From assembly GCF_010892395.1 (NCBI RefSeq), contig NZ_JAACKB010000328.1, forward strand, positions 1 through 5,728: 5,728 nt of DNA. The letters run 5' to 3'. This DNA comes from Sulfurovum sp. bin170. GTDB taxonomy: Bacteria > Campylobacterota > Campylobacteria > Campylobacterales > Sulfurovaceae. Of the stretch, positions 1 to 5,728 are shown in pieces. How positions within the stretch are numbered: position 1 is the stretch's first letter; every line of letters begins with the position of its first letter. The notes under the pieces were generated by a model, which made no database searches, was not told where the DNA came from, and was given only the letters and a program-made list of their open reading frames with translations. The translations under genes were made by a program, and so were the position numbers.

Positions 1-206
1 AAAAAATTGTCACTCATAAAGTGGTCGCTATCTTAAACCATGCCGCATTTATTGATGGGGAGTGGCATAAGATTGGAGATAAAGTAGGAGTCTATACTAT
101 TACTCATATAGGGGTAGATAGAATTACTATAAAAAGTGAAAGAGAGAGCAAACAGCTCATTATACCAGTAAGAGAGAAAAAATTTAAGATGTTCAAAGGA
201 AATTAA
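1..206 (+). CDS. 3' end of a small PilP/MshK/CtsR-like pilus assembly protein (partial)
   Basis: The reading frame is open from the first complete codon (base 3) to the TAA at 204-206, so this is the C-terminal ~67 residues of a gene that starts outside the window. The GTG at 21 is an in-frame codon and not a convincing start. The visible pattern is A-I-L-N-x-x-A-F-I-D-G-x-W, then x-x-G-D-K-V, then Y-x-I-x-x-I, ending in a basic tail. It resembles the C-terminal 'HR/PilP' beta fold of PilP, GspC and MshK, small periplasmic proteins that link inner-membrane components to the secretin. The stop is one base before the secretin start, and mshK/ctsR-type genes commonly precede the secretin. The family call rests on this short motif and on synteny; the N-terminus (expected signal or membrane segment) is not visible. 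Confidence 0.6.
   Translation, partial: KIVTHKVVAILNHAAFIDGEWHKIGDKVGVYTITHIGVDRITIKSERESKQLIIPVREKKFKMFKGN
195..201 (+). promoter_or_regulatory. Shine-Dalgarno site for the secretin gene
   Basis: AAAGGAA lies inside the last codons of the preceding gene, with GGA about 7 bases before the ATG at 208. It supports 208 as the start and suggests the two genes are translated from one mRNA. Confidence 0.6.
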
Positions 207-207
207 A

Positions 208-1647
208 ATGAGATTTTTAAAAAAATATATAAAGGTGATGATAATATGGTCTCTATTTTTTGCTTTTGGTCTCTCCCCTGCACATGCCAATAGATGTGCT
301 ACACAGATGTTTACGGTTACACTTGATAGTGCCTTAACTTATGGAGATGTTATAGAGAATATAGCAGAGGAGTGTGAATTAACACTCATTGTAAAAGACA
401 GAGAGGCAAAAAAGAGACTACAGGAGAATCTATATATTGTAAAACTCAATAACGCTTCACTAAATGAGTTTTTGGATGTTATTTTAACAGAGAATAATAT
501 CGGTTATGAGCTTAATGGTAATAGACTAAAAATCTCATATCTCAAAACTCAATCGTTTAATCTTCACTATATTTCAGGTGGAAGAGAGGGTACTAGTACA
601 ACTAGTGTCAACAGTGGTGGAGGTGGTGAAGGGAGTAGCAATAGTGGAGGAGACTCGTTAGGTATCACCATTACAAGTACCGATAATTTTCAATTTTGGT
701 CAAAAATATCTGCCGAACTAGCGTTATTAGTCAATCGTCCAGAGGATGAGTATAAAGCACCTAAACCGATTATCAATCAAGAAGCAGGTATGATTACCGT
801 AACAGGTACGCCTAAGCAGTTAAAAAGAGTCTCGAAATATATAGATGATATTTCAAAACAGTTAAAGAGACAGGTACTCATTGATGTTAATATATTGAGT
901 GTTACTTTTGATGATAGTGCCACGACAGGAGTAGAGTGGTCTCAAATATATAGCCTTCAAAATATGGCAATCTCAACACAACTCTCAAGAGGAGGAGATG
1001 TACCCAATAGCAAGGCTCTTATTGCAGATGGCTCCTTACAGATAAATGATATGATAAAGTTTCTAAAGACCCAAGGTGATGTAAGGTCAATCTCCAATCC
1101 AAAGGTGCTAACACTAAATAATCAACCAGCATTGATTTCAGTTGGAAATGAACTTTTTTATAAAATTCAATCTGGGAGTAGTCAATCAAATGGTGGAGGT
1201 GTTGCCACAACTAATAATGAAGAGGTAAAATCTGTTTTTGCAGGTATTCTACTTGATATTACACCTGAAATTTCAGAGGATGGTTCCATCACACTAAAGA
1301 TAAATCCATCTATCTCAGATACTCTGGATCCTGTGCAAAGAGATGATTCAGGTTCGAGAAATATTCCACCTGATCTATCAAGAAAACAGATCTCATCGGT
1401 AGTAACTATACAAGATGGTCAGCATGTTATTTTGGGTGGTCTCATCTCATCCAAAACAGGAACAAAAGTCTCTAAAGTTCCTCTTTTAGGAGATTTACCA
1501 CTTCTTGACCATCTGTTCAAAAGAGAGGTAAAGATTGATAGTGTGGAGGAGTTGGTACTTGTGATTAGACCACATATTATCAATAGAGAACATGAGTTAT
1601 CCCTAGAAGATTTAGGATATCGAAAGCTAAAAGATGAAGAGAAGTAA
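208..1647 (+). CDS. mshL: Outer-membrane secretin, MshL/CtsD (PilQ/GspD) family
   Basis: This 479-residue protein should form the outer-membrane pore through which a pilus or pseudopilus passes. A Lys-rich start and hydrophobic core (about 8-22) ending in A-H-A at 25-27 form a Sec signal peptide; C30 is not in a lipobox, so it is probably not a lipoprotein. Residues 35-111 look like the STN/secretin short N-terminal domain. A Gly/Ser-rich linker follows at about 123-150. Residues 185-236 form an N-domain (G-M-I-T-V-T-G-T, then KQLKRQVLIDVNILSV). The secretin core spans about 288-457, with SNPKVLTLNNQPALISVG at 296-313, ILGGLIS at 408-414, VPLLGDLPLLDHLFK at 424-438 and LVLVIRPHI at 449-457. 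Two N-domain cysteines (C30, C56) could form a periplasmic disulfide. It is somewhat shorter than what I recall for Vibrio MshL. The last 14 bases overlap the next gene. The secretin call is firm; MshL versus CtsD naming depends on whether the system builds a pilus or takes up DNA. Confidence 0.93.
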   Translation: MRFLKKYIKVMIIWSLFFAFGLSPAHANRCATQMFTVTLDSALTYGDVIENIAEECELTLIVKDREAKKRLQENLYIVKLNNASLNEFLDVILTENNIGYELNGNRLKISYLKTQSFNLHYISGGREGTSTTSVNSGGGGEGSSNSGGDSLGITITSTDNFQFWSKISAELALLVNRPEDEYKAPKPIINQEAGMITVTGTPKQLKRVSKYIDDISKQLKRQVLIDVNILSVTFDDSATTGVEWSQIYSLQNMAISTQLSRGGDVPNSKALIADGSLQINDMIKFLKTQGDVRSISNPKVLTLNNQPALISVGNELFYKIQSGSSQSNGGGVATTNNEEVKSVFAGILLDITPEISEDGSITLKINPSISDTLDPVQRDDSGSRNIPPDLSRKQISSVVTIQDGQHVILGGLISSKTGTKVSKVPLLGDLPLLDHLFKREVKIDSVEELVLVIRPHIINREHELSLEDLGYRKLKDEEK

Positions 1648-2449
1648 ATATAGTGATATAAAAAACATCTTTATAGACTCTGTAGATCAAGAGAATTTTG
1701 TAGAGCTAGACTCTACAACTTATAACTATCAAGTTTTAGAAGAGAGTTTGGATAAACCTCTAAAGATGATACTACTTTTTGGTAGACCAGGAACAGGTAA
1801 AAGCATGATATTAAATAAGCTATATCATGATTTGAAAAATAGCAGAGAGATACACTATTTTGATGCACCAATTCTTAGCGAAAAAGAGTTTCTCAAACGA
1901 ATATATGAGGGGATATCATCTCGAAAAATCCCTCAAAATATGCGTGTCAACTTTGATGGTCTCCTAAAGTTTTGTCAAAGTCTCAGAGGAAAAAGAGAGA
2001 TAATGTTTCTTCTCGATGAGTGTCAACTCTATAGTGAAGCACTAATGGAGAAAATTCGACTACTTTCGGATACTAGAGTAGTCAAATTTGTCATTACTCT
2101 ACACAAAACAGAGAATGAAGAACTCATAGCAAAAGAGCATTTCAAAACTCGTATCTGGGAGGTGATAGAGCTTAAAAATGCTACCCCAGAAGAGCTAAAT
2201 ATATATATAAAGAAAAAATTACTACAGAAGAGTTTTGTAGAGGTTTCAAATATGATAACAAAAAAAGATATTAAGTTTATTCACACTTGTACAAAGGGGA
2301 ACTTTCGAGAGACCAATAAATTTTTATATACGATTTTTAATATTTATGAATATTATGATATGTACAAACCCGAGAAAATTGGAGGGGTGAAACTCTCTAA
2401 AAAAATTCTTGAGATGGCAGCTATAAAGATAGGATATATAGATGATTAA
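1634..2449 (+). CDS. mshM: AAA+ ATPase, MshM/CtsP (ExeA-like) family
   Basis: This 271-residue cytoplasmic or membrane-associated ATPase accompanies secretin systems. The Walker A motif is GRPGTGKS at 50-57; Walker B is IMFLLDE at 123-129, giving the D-E-C-Q signature where ExeA/TniB-type proteins usually have D-E-A-Q. A sensor-1-like strand, VVKFVITLHKTE, is at 149-160, and a sensor-2-like GNFRE at 222-226 carries the likely arginine. There is no membrane segment and no C-terminal peptidoglycan-binding domain of the kind found in ExeA, so it is the short MshM/CtsP form. In Campylobacter, CtsP is reported to bind ATP and act with the membrane protein CtsX, whose counterpart is probably the next gene here. 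The ATG lies in the end of the secretin gene. The only SD-like AGGA is 16 bases upstream, so initiation probably depends on ribosomes finishing the secretin. The N-terminal YSDIKNIFIDSVDQENFVEL segment looks like a genuine family start. Confidence 0.85.
   Translation: MKRSKYSDIKNIFIDSVDQENFVELDSTTYNYQVLEESLDKPLKMILLFGRPGTGKSMILNKLYHDLKNSREIHYFDAPILSEKEFLKRIYEGISSRKIPQNMRVNFDGLLKFCQSLRGKREIMFLLDECQLYSEALMEKIRLLSDTRVVKFVITLHKTENEELIAKEHFKTRIWEVIELKNATPEELNIYIKKKLLQKSFVEVSNMITKKDIKFIHTCTKGNFRETNKFLYTIFNIYEYYDMYKPEKIGGVKLSKKILEMAAIKIGYIDD
2431..2434 (+). promoter_or_regulatory. Shine-Dalgarno site for the TPR membrane-protein gene
   Basis: AGGA lies 7 bases before the ATG at 2442, inside the end of the ATPase gene. 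It supports starting the next protein at 2442, giving an 8-base overlap (ATGATTAA). Confidence 0.55.
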
Positions 2450-3200
2450 TACAAAAGAGCTTGAAAAAAGATGGTACAGATATAAAGCAAAAAGTTTGAT
2501 TTTAGTTTTTTCTATTTTAGTAGTTTTACTTATATTGATTTATGGAGGATACTATATTCTTTATAAATTAGATCTAAATATAAGTTTTGGTGAGCAGAGC
2601 AAACAGACAGCTGTAATGGATGCTAAAGTAGATAAAGAGAGCAATGAAACAGTAACAGAAGAGAAAAGAGAGTCTGATGAAGTTATGTTAGCACCTACTA
2701 TTCCTATTGTAGATTTAGAGAGTGAGAAGATAAACGATAAAAAAGAGAGAAGAAGAGTTGCAGAGAAAAAGAGAGTAAAAAGTAAAGAAAAATTAGTTAA
2801 AGTTAAAGCATCAACCTATTTAACAGCTCAAGAGTTAGCCGTAGTTAATGGTTCTTCTCTCAATAGTAGAGAGACAAAAAAAATCAATCTTCATGGAACT
2901 TCTAACAACTATATGAATATAATGAAAAAGAAATTTGAACAGAACAAAAATCCTAGAGAGGCTCTACTCATTGCAAAAGCTTATTATAAAGCAGGTAACT
3001 ATGAAAACTCAGAGAAATGGGCACTGAAAGCAAATAATTTAGATAAAAAATTGGATGAAAGTTGGTTGATTTTCGCTTCATCACAAGAGAAACTCGGAAA
3101 ACAACAAGAAGCTTTGAAGATACTAATCGCTTACTATCGTACAAGTAAATCACCTAAAGCAAAAGCTCTTATAGATAAAATAAAAGCAAAGAGCATCTAA
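2442..3200 (+). CDS. Inner-membrane TPR protein, MshN/CtsX-like
   Basis: This 252-residue protein has a short basic cytoplasmic N-terminus (1-17), one transmembrane helix at about 18-41 (LILVFSILVVLLILIYGGYY), a long charged Lys/Glu linker at about 50-125 and a C-terminal helical domain. The last part (about 171-237) reads as two TPR-type helix pairs: A-Y-Y-K-A-G-N-Y-E-N-S-E-x-W-A-L-K-A, then S-W-L-I-F-A-S-S-Q-E-K-L-G-K-Q-Q-E-A-L. The helix followed by a periplasmic TPR tail is the layout of Vibrio MshN. In the Campylobacter transformation operon the gene after the ctsP ATPase is ctsX, also a membrane protein. It likely anchors the upstream ATPase on one side of the membrane and contacts periplasmic parts of the machine on the other. 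Family members are often annotated only as TPR or 'CDC27 family' proteins. The stop overlaps the next ATG (TAATG). Confidence 0.75.
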   Translation: MINTKELEKRWYRYKAKSLILVFSILVVLLILIYGGYYILYKLDLNISFGEQSKQTAVMDAKVDKESNETVTEEKRESDEVMLAPTIPIVDLESEKINDKKERRRVAEKKRVKSKEKLVKVKASTYLTAQELAVVNGSSLNSRETKKINLHGTSNNYMNIMKKKFEQNKNPREALLIAKAYYKAGNYENSEKWALKANNLDKKLDESWLIFASSQEKLGKQQEALKILIAYYRTSKSPKAKALIDKIKAKSI

Positions 3201-3817
3201 TGAAATGGCTAGTAGACTTCTTACAAAACTCTTTGGAGTCGGAGACTTTAGTCCCGAACAGGACGAGGCTAAAGCCATCGGTTCCTAGTTTTGCAAGATT
3301 TCTAGTTTTTCTAACTATATTAAGTTCAGCTCTACTCTCCTCCAACCTCTCTACACTCTATAAGTTTTATGAGAAGCAAGAGTATGACAGAGGCTGTGAC
3401 TATGCAATGAAACACTTTAACAAAAATAGAAAAAATGAGAAGTATCTGACTCTTTATGGTTTAACCTGTCTGGAGACAGACAATATACATCGTATAGCAA
3501 CACCCATGATAATACTCAAAGAGACCAAAGAGTCCAGAGAGAATGCAAGTTATTTTGCAACTATTTTACTGCAAAAACAACTTCTCAAACAGGCTCTATT
3601 GGATGAAAAAGCACTAGGTGATTTGAATCTACCAAAGACAAATTTTCTCTTGTCAAAGATTTTTAGCATGTTTGTTAATAAAAAATATGCACTAAAAGAT
3701 GGCGTATATAAATTGGAAGATGGAGATAAAAAATATCAACTATATATAGAAAATAAATATTTAATTATAGATATTTATCAAAACGATAAATTTACCAAAA
3801 GATACAGATACAAATAG
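3200..3817 (+). CDS. Uncharacterised exported protein of the pilus/competence operon, with a repeat-element insertion in its signal peptide
   Basis: I do not recognise a named family. The frame gives 205 residues from the ATG in the TAATG junction; no other in-frame ATG, GTG or TTG precedes the hydrophobic segment except a TTG at 3233. Residues 35-48 (LVFLTILSSALLSS) are a signal-peptide core, yet 34 residues precede it. Residues 6-36 match a 31-codon insertion of a palindromic repeat; without it the protein would be 174 residues starting MKWLVFLTILSSALLSS, an ordinary signal peptide with a likely cut after SSA. The mature part is helical up to about 150, TPR/Sel1-like in texture (YKFYEKQEYDRGCDYAMKHF), with cysteines C66 and C90 that could pair in the periplasm. 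A Lys/Tyr-rich, probably beta C-terminus follows (about 167-205, ending KRYRYK). Its place between the TPR protein and the E ATPase suggests an accessory periplasmic part of the machine. Whether the lengthened N-terminus is still exported is unknown; the rest of the frame is intact. Confidence 0.7.
   Translation: MKWLVDFLQNSLESETLVPNRTRLKPSVPSFARFLVFLTILSSALLSSNLSTLYKFYEKQEYDRGCDYAMKHFNKNRKNEKYLTLYGLTCLETDNIHRIATPMIILKETKESRENASYFATILLQKQLLKQALLDEKALGDLNLPKTNFLLSKIFSMFVNKKYALKDGVYKLEDGDKKYQLYIENKYLIIDIYQNDKFTKRYRYK
3209..3306 (+). mobile_element. MITE-like palindromic element (88 bp) with 5-bp target duplication CTAGT
   Basis: The direct repeats CTAGT (3209-3213 and 3302-3306) flank an 88-base imperfect palindrome at 3214-3301. 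The outer arms are TCTTACAAAACT (3219-3230) and AGTTTTGCAAGA (3287-3298), which pair at 11 of 12 positions. The inner arms are GGAGTCGGAGACTTTAGTC (3235-3253) and GGCTAAAGCCATCGGTTCC (3267-3285), pairing at 13 of 19. The centre is 3254-3266. Element plus one duplicate is 93 bp, a multiple of three, and both CTAGT copies sit in the same codon phase, so the host frame stays open. It encodes no transposase, so movement would need a transposase elsewhere. A related copy lies at 5603-5700. The repeat family is seen directly; insertion with target duplication is inferred from the restored signal peptide. Confidence 0.75.
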
Positions 3818-3820
3818 GAA
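3816..3820 (+). promoter_or_regulatory. Shine-Dalgarno site for the GspE ATPase gene, overlapping the preceding stop
   Basis: AGGAA shares bases with the TAG stop at 3815-3817 and sits about 5 bases before the ATG at 3825. It gives the ATPase gene its own initiation site, so its translation should not depend wholly on the repeat-disrupted gene upstream. Confidence 0.6.
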
Positions 3821-3824
3821 TAAA

Positions 3825-5579
3825 ATGCAAAGAGTAATAGATTTATTAATACAAAATGAGGTAATAGAGCAGAGAAAGCTTGACCTTTTTATAACCAAAT
3901 ATGGAGAAGAGAGAGTTAATATAGAGAATCTGATTAAGGTCAAGATTCTTAGTGTTGTGCAGATGGAAGAGATGCTTATAAAAGAGCTTCGTATGCACTC
4001 TGTGGAGATGAAAGATTTGGAGTCTATTAATGGAATAGATACAACTAGAATACTTAAAAGAATAGCTAATAATCTTGCTATTGAGTATGTAGATATAAAT
4101 GATGTTGACTTAGACCACAAATTAATAGAGCGATTGCCTCTAAAACAGCTTATGCGATACAACGCTCTGCCACTATATGAAGATGACCAGTCAAGAGTCA
4201 CCGTTGCATTTGAAAATCCCTCTGATTTTGAGGCAAAAGGAGCCATAGAGAGATTTTTCCGTGGCAAAATTATGGTCGTTGCCATTGCCAATGCAAATAT
4301 GATTAAACGAGAGCTTATGAAACTAAAAACCTCTGAGGAGGTAGTGGAGTATTCTGAAGATATTAAACATGACCTAACAGAGGGGTCTGCTGAGGTTAAA
4401 GAGGTCAAAGAGGGGGCAGAGGACTCATCTGCTGTTTTGAAACTTATTGAGACGATTCTCTCAACAGCTATCAGCTCAATGGCGAGTGATATTCATATTG
4501 AGGCAACAGAAGAGAGTGCCATAGTTCGTTATAGAGTTGATGGTATGCTACAAGAGTATTTTAAACTAGAGAAGATAATCTTTGGTCCTCTCGCCTCTCG
4601 AACTAAACTACTCTCAAACCTTGATATTGCAGAGAAGAGAAAACCACAAGATGGTAGATTTACACATATTGTAAATGGGGCAGTCTATGACTTTAGAGTA
4701 TCTACCCTTCCTACCATGTTTGGTGAGTCTATTGTTATGAGGATACTTGATAAATCAAAAGCACTAGTAAAACTAGAAGATGCAGGGATGAATGCAGAAG
4801 CTTATAAAAAATTTAAAAAAGGGATAAAATCACCTTATGGGATTATGCTAGTCACAGGTCCTACAGGTTCAGGTAAGACGACAACCTTATATGGTGCTTT
4901 GAATGCTATTATTGATGTTAGAGATAAGATTATCACAGTCGAAGACCCTGTGGAGTATCAGATGGATGGAATTCAACAGGTACAGGTGAGTGCCAAAACA
5001 GGACTCACATTCGCAGCAGCCCTTCGCTCTATCTTGCGACAAGACCCTGACAAGATTATGATTGGTGAGATTCGAGACCAAGAGACTCTGCGAATTGCTA
5101 TTGAAGCGGCACTTACAGGTCACTTGGTACTCTCTACTCTACACACCAACGACTCCATATCTGCTATTAGTAGGATGCAGGATATGGGGATAGAGGACTA
5201 TCTTCTAGCAGGTGCTGTTATCGGTATACAAGGGCAAAGACTTGTACGAAAGATATGTGGAACATGCAAAGAGGTGGAGCAGGATATAGAGGCAGATAAT
5301 CTTAAAGAGTTAGCTAAATATCTCCCCCAAAATCCTATTTTTTACAAAGGAAAAGGGTGTGCAGTATGTAACAATAGTGGTTATGCAGGTAGAGAGATGA
5401 TTTGTGAAGTTCTGATTATATCTGAAGAGCTGTCAACTATGATTGCAAATGGGGCTACCAAAGATGAGATGAGAACTCAGGCTATGAGTGAGGGGTTTAC
5501 GAATATGCTTGAAGATGGTGTAAATAAGGCTCTGCAAGGTAAAACTTCATTAGAAGAAGTTTTACGAGTAGCTCGGTAG
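3825..5579 (+). CDS. mshE: GspE/PulE-family pilus assembly ATPase (MshE/CtsE-type)
   Basis: This 584-residue cytoplasmic hexameric ATPase should drive pilin or pseudopilin polymerisation at the inner membrane. Residues 1-55 look like a divergent MshEN/GspE N-terminal helical repeat, and about 75-165 like the GspE N2 domain. The catalytic core begins near 202. Motifs seen: ASDIHIEA at 220-227, RYRVDG at 235-240, the Arg-rich SNLDIAEKRKPQDGR at 264-278, Walker A GPTGSGKT at 345-352, the Asp box TVEDPVEY at 371-378, Walker B IMIGEIRD at 411-418 and the His box TGHLVLSTLHTND at 431-443. A tetracysteine zinc site is formed by C478-x-x-C481 and C512-x-x-C515, typical of assembly ATPases (GspE/PilB) and not of PilT retraction ATPases. 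Length and motifs look complete, so it should be active. The next partner would normally be a GspF/CtsF platform protein, but only repeats follow within the window. The MshE versus CtsE name follows gene order only. Confidence 0.92.
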   Translation: MQRVIDLLIQNEVIEQRKLDLFITKYGEERVNIENLIKVKILSVVQMEEMLIKELRMHSVEMKDLESINGIDTTRILKRIANNLAIEYVDINDVDLDHKLIERLPLKQLMRYNALPLYEDDQSRVTVAFENPSDFEAKGAIERFFRGKIMVVAIANANMIKRELMKLKTSEEVVEYSEDIKHDLTEGSAEVKEVKEGAEDSSAVLKLIETILSTAISSMASDIHIEATEESAIVRYRVDGMLQEYFKLEKIIFGPLASRTKLLSNLDIAEKRKPQDGRFTHIVNGAVYDFRVSTLPTMFGESIVMRILDKSKALVKLEDAGMNAEAYKKFKKGIKSPYGIMLVTGPTGSGKTTTLYGALNAIIDVRDKIITVEDPVEYQMDGIQQVQVSAKTGLTFAAALRSILRQDPDKIMIGEIRDQETLRIAIEAALTGHLVLSTLHTNDSISAISRMQDMGIEDYLLAGAVIGIQGQRLVRKICGTCKEVEQDIEADNLKELAKYLPQNPIFYKGKGCAVCNNSGYAGREMICEVLIISEELSTMIANGATKDEMRTQAMSEGFTNMLEDGVNKALQGKTSLEEVLRVAR

Positions 5580-5600
5580 GGTGGTGCATTTATGCCCACC
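5580..5600. repeat. Short palindrome directly after the ATPase gene
   Basis: GGTGG-T-GCAT, TT, ATGC-CCACC can fold into a GC-rich stem with one bulged T. It begins one base after the stop codon. No T-run follows on the + strand (AGAAAAATAC instead), so it does not look like an intrinsic terminator for the operon. It resembles REP-type intergenic palindromes and adjoins further repeats; it may instead protect the mRNA 3' end or be part of the same repeat cluster. Confidence 0.5.
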
Positions 5601-5602
5601 AG

Positions 5603-5700
5603 AAAAATACAAAACTTACTTGGAATCGGAGGCTTTAGCCTAATGCCAATGAATTAGCGAGGCTGAAGCCATCGTTTCCTTATATGCAATCTGCATTTTC
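5603..5700. repeat. Second full copy of the palindromic element family
   Basis: The inner arms GGAATCGGAGGCTTTAGCC (5622-5640) and GGCTGAAGCCATCGTTTCC (5661-5679) pair at 15 of 19 positions and match the arms of the copy at 3214-3301 at 16 of 19 and 17 of 19. The outer TACAAAACT (5608-5616) and TGCAA (5685-5689) are shared too, and the ends AAAAT and ATTTT are complementary. The 20-base centre carries its own CTAAT/ATTAG palindrome and differs from the first copy. No target duplication is evident. Confidence 0.72.
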
Positions 5701-5728
5701 GGAATCGGCGTGTTTACACCCGAACTAT
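5701..5728. repeat. Third, divergent copy of the element family, cut by the window end
   Basis: Bases 5701-5725 match 3235-3259 of the first copy at 19 of 25 positions, including a perfect final CCCGAAC. It follows the second copy directly without the outer TACAAAACT arm, so it may be a nested or tandem partial copy. Only the left arm is visible. Confidence 0.5.

Noticed and set aside
21..206. Reading the first gene as a complete 61-residue protein starting at GTG 21
   Set aside because: The frame continues open to the window edge, no ribosome site precedes the GTG, and the family needs an N-terminal signal or membrane segment, so it is a truncated view of a longer gene.
33..290. Minus-strand open frame of 85 codons at the left edge
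   Set aside because: It is antisense to the PilP-like gene end and the secretin signal peptide, both better supported, and has no recognisable motif.
289..297. Lipoprotein cysteine in the secretin (C30 after the signal peptide)
   Set aside because: The residues before it (H-A-N-R) do not fit a lipobox; A-H-A at 25-27 fits ordinary signal peptidase cleavage better.
1019..1210. Minus-strand open frame inside the secretin gene (similar ones at 2968-3153 and 4887-5123)
   Set aside because: All are short and antisense to conserved protein motifs, with no independent evidence of coding.
3761..4408. Long antisense open frame (215 codons) on the minus strand
   Set aside because: It lies opposite the well-supported N-terminal part of the assembly ATPase gene. 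Its Ser/Ile/Leu-rich product is what the complement of AGA/GAG-rich codons gives. No domain or ribosome site is visible.
5580..5600. Rho-independent terminator for the operon
   Set aside because: The stem has a bulge and a very small loop, and is followed by an A-rich stretch instead of a T-run on the + strand.
5580..5728. CRISPR array in the repeat-rich tail
   Set aside because: The repeats are divergent palindromes of unequal spacing without regular unique spacers.

Overview
The window is AT-rich, with purine-rich AGA/GAG-heavy codons and tightly packed or overlapping genes, all on the + strand. Protein style and gene order point to a free-living Campylobacterota (epsilonproteobacterial) genome of the Sulfurovum/Sulfurimonas kind. 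The taxon is an inference from pattern and could not be searched.

Bases 1-5579 are one operon segment for a type II secretion / type IV pilus-like machine. In order it encodes: the 3' end of a small PilP/MshK-like protein (1-206); an outer-membrane secretin (208-1647); a compact ExeA/MshM-type AAA+ ATPase (1634-2449); a single-span inner-membrane protein with a periplasmic TPR tail (2442-3200); an uncharacterised exported protein (3200-3817); and a GspE/PulE assembly ATPase (3825-5579). The order matches the Vibrio MSHA order L-M-N-E and, as I recall it, the Campylobacter jejuni transformation operon ctsR-D-P-X-E, with one extra gene before the E ATPase. The likely roles are DNA uptake (competence pseudopilus) or MSHA-like pilus assembly. 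The secretin is the outer-membrane pore, the membrane/TPR protein and the small proteins bridge the periplasm, the MshM-like ATPase works with the TPR protein at the inner membrane, and the GspE ATPase powers pilin polymerisation. Genes overlap or nearly abut (14, 8 and 1 base overlaps; 1 and 7 base gaps), so translation is probably coupled. No promoter is visible; it should lie upstream of the window.

The most notable feature is a small palindromic, MITE-like element inside the start of the 205-codon gene. Removing bases 3209-3301 (93 bp, exactly 31 codons, flanked by a 5-bp direct repeat CTAGT) restores an ordinary signal peptide, MKWLVFLTILSSALLSS. The element therefore appears to have inserted within the signal-peptide codons while keeping the frame open.

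The last 149 bases (5580-5728) hold no gene. They contain a short palindrome, a second full copy of the same element family, and the start of a third copy cut by the window end. No gspF/ctsF-like gene follows immediately, so the repeat cluster lies where the operon would normally continue.
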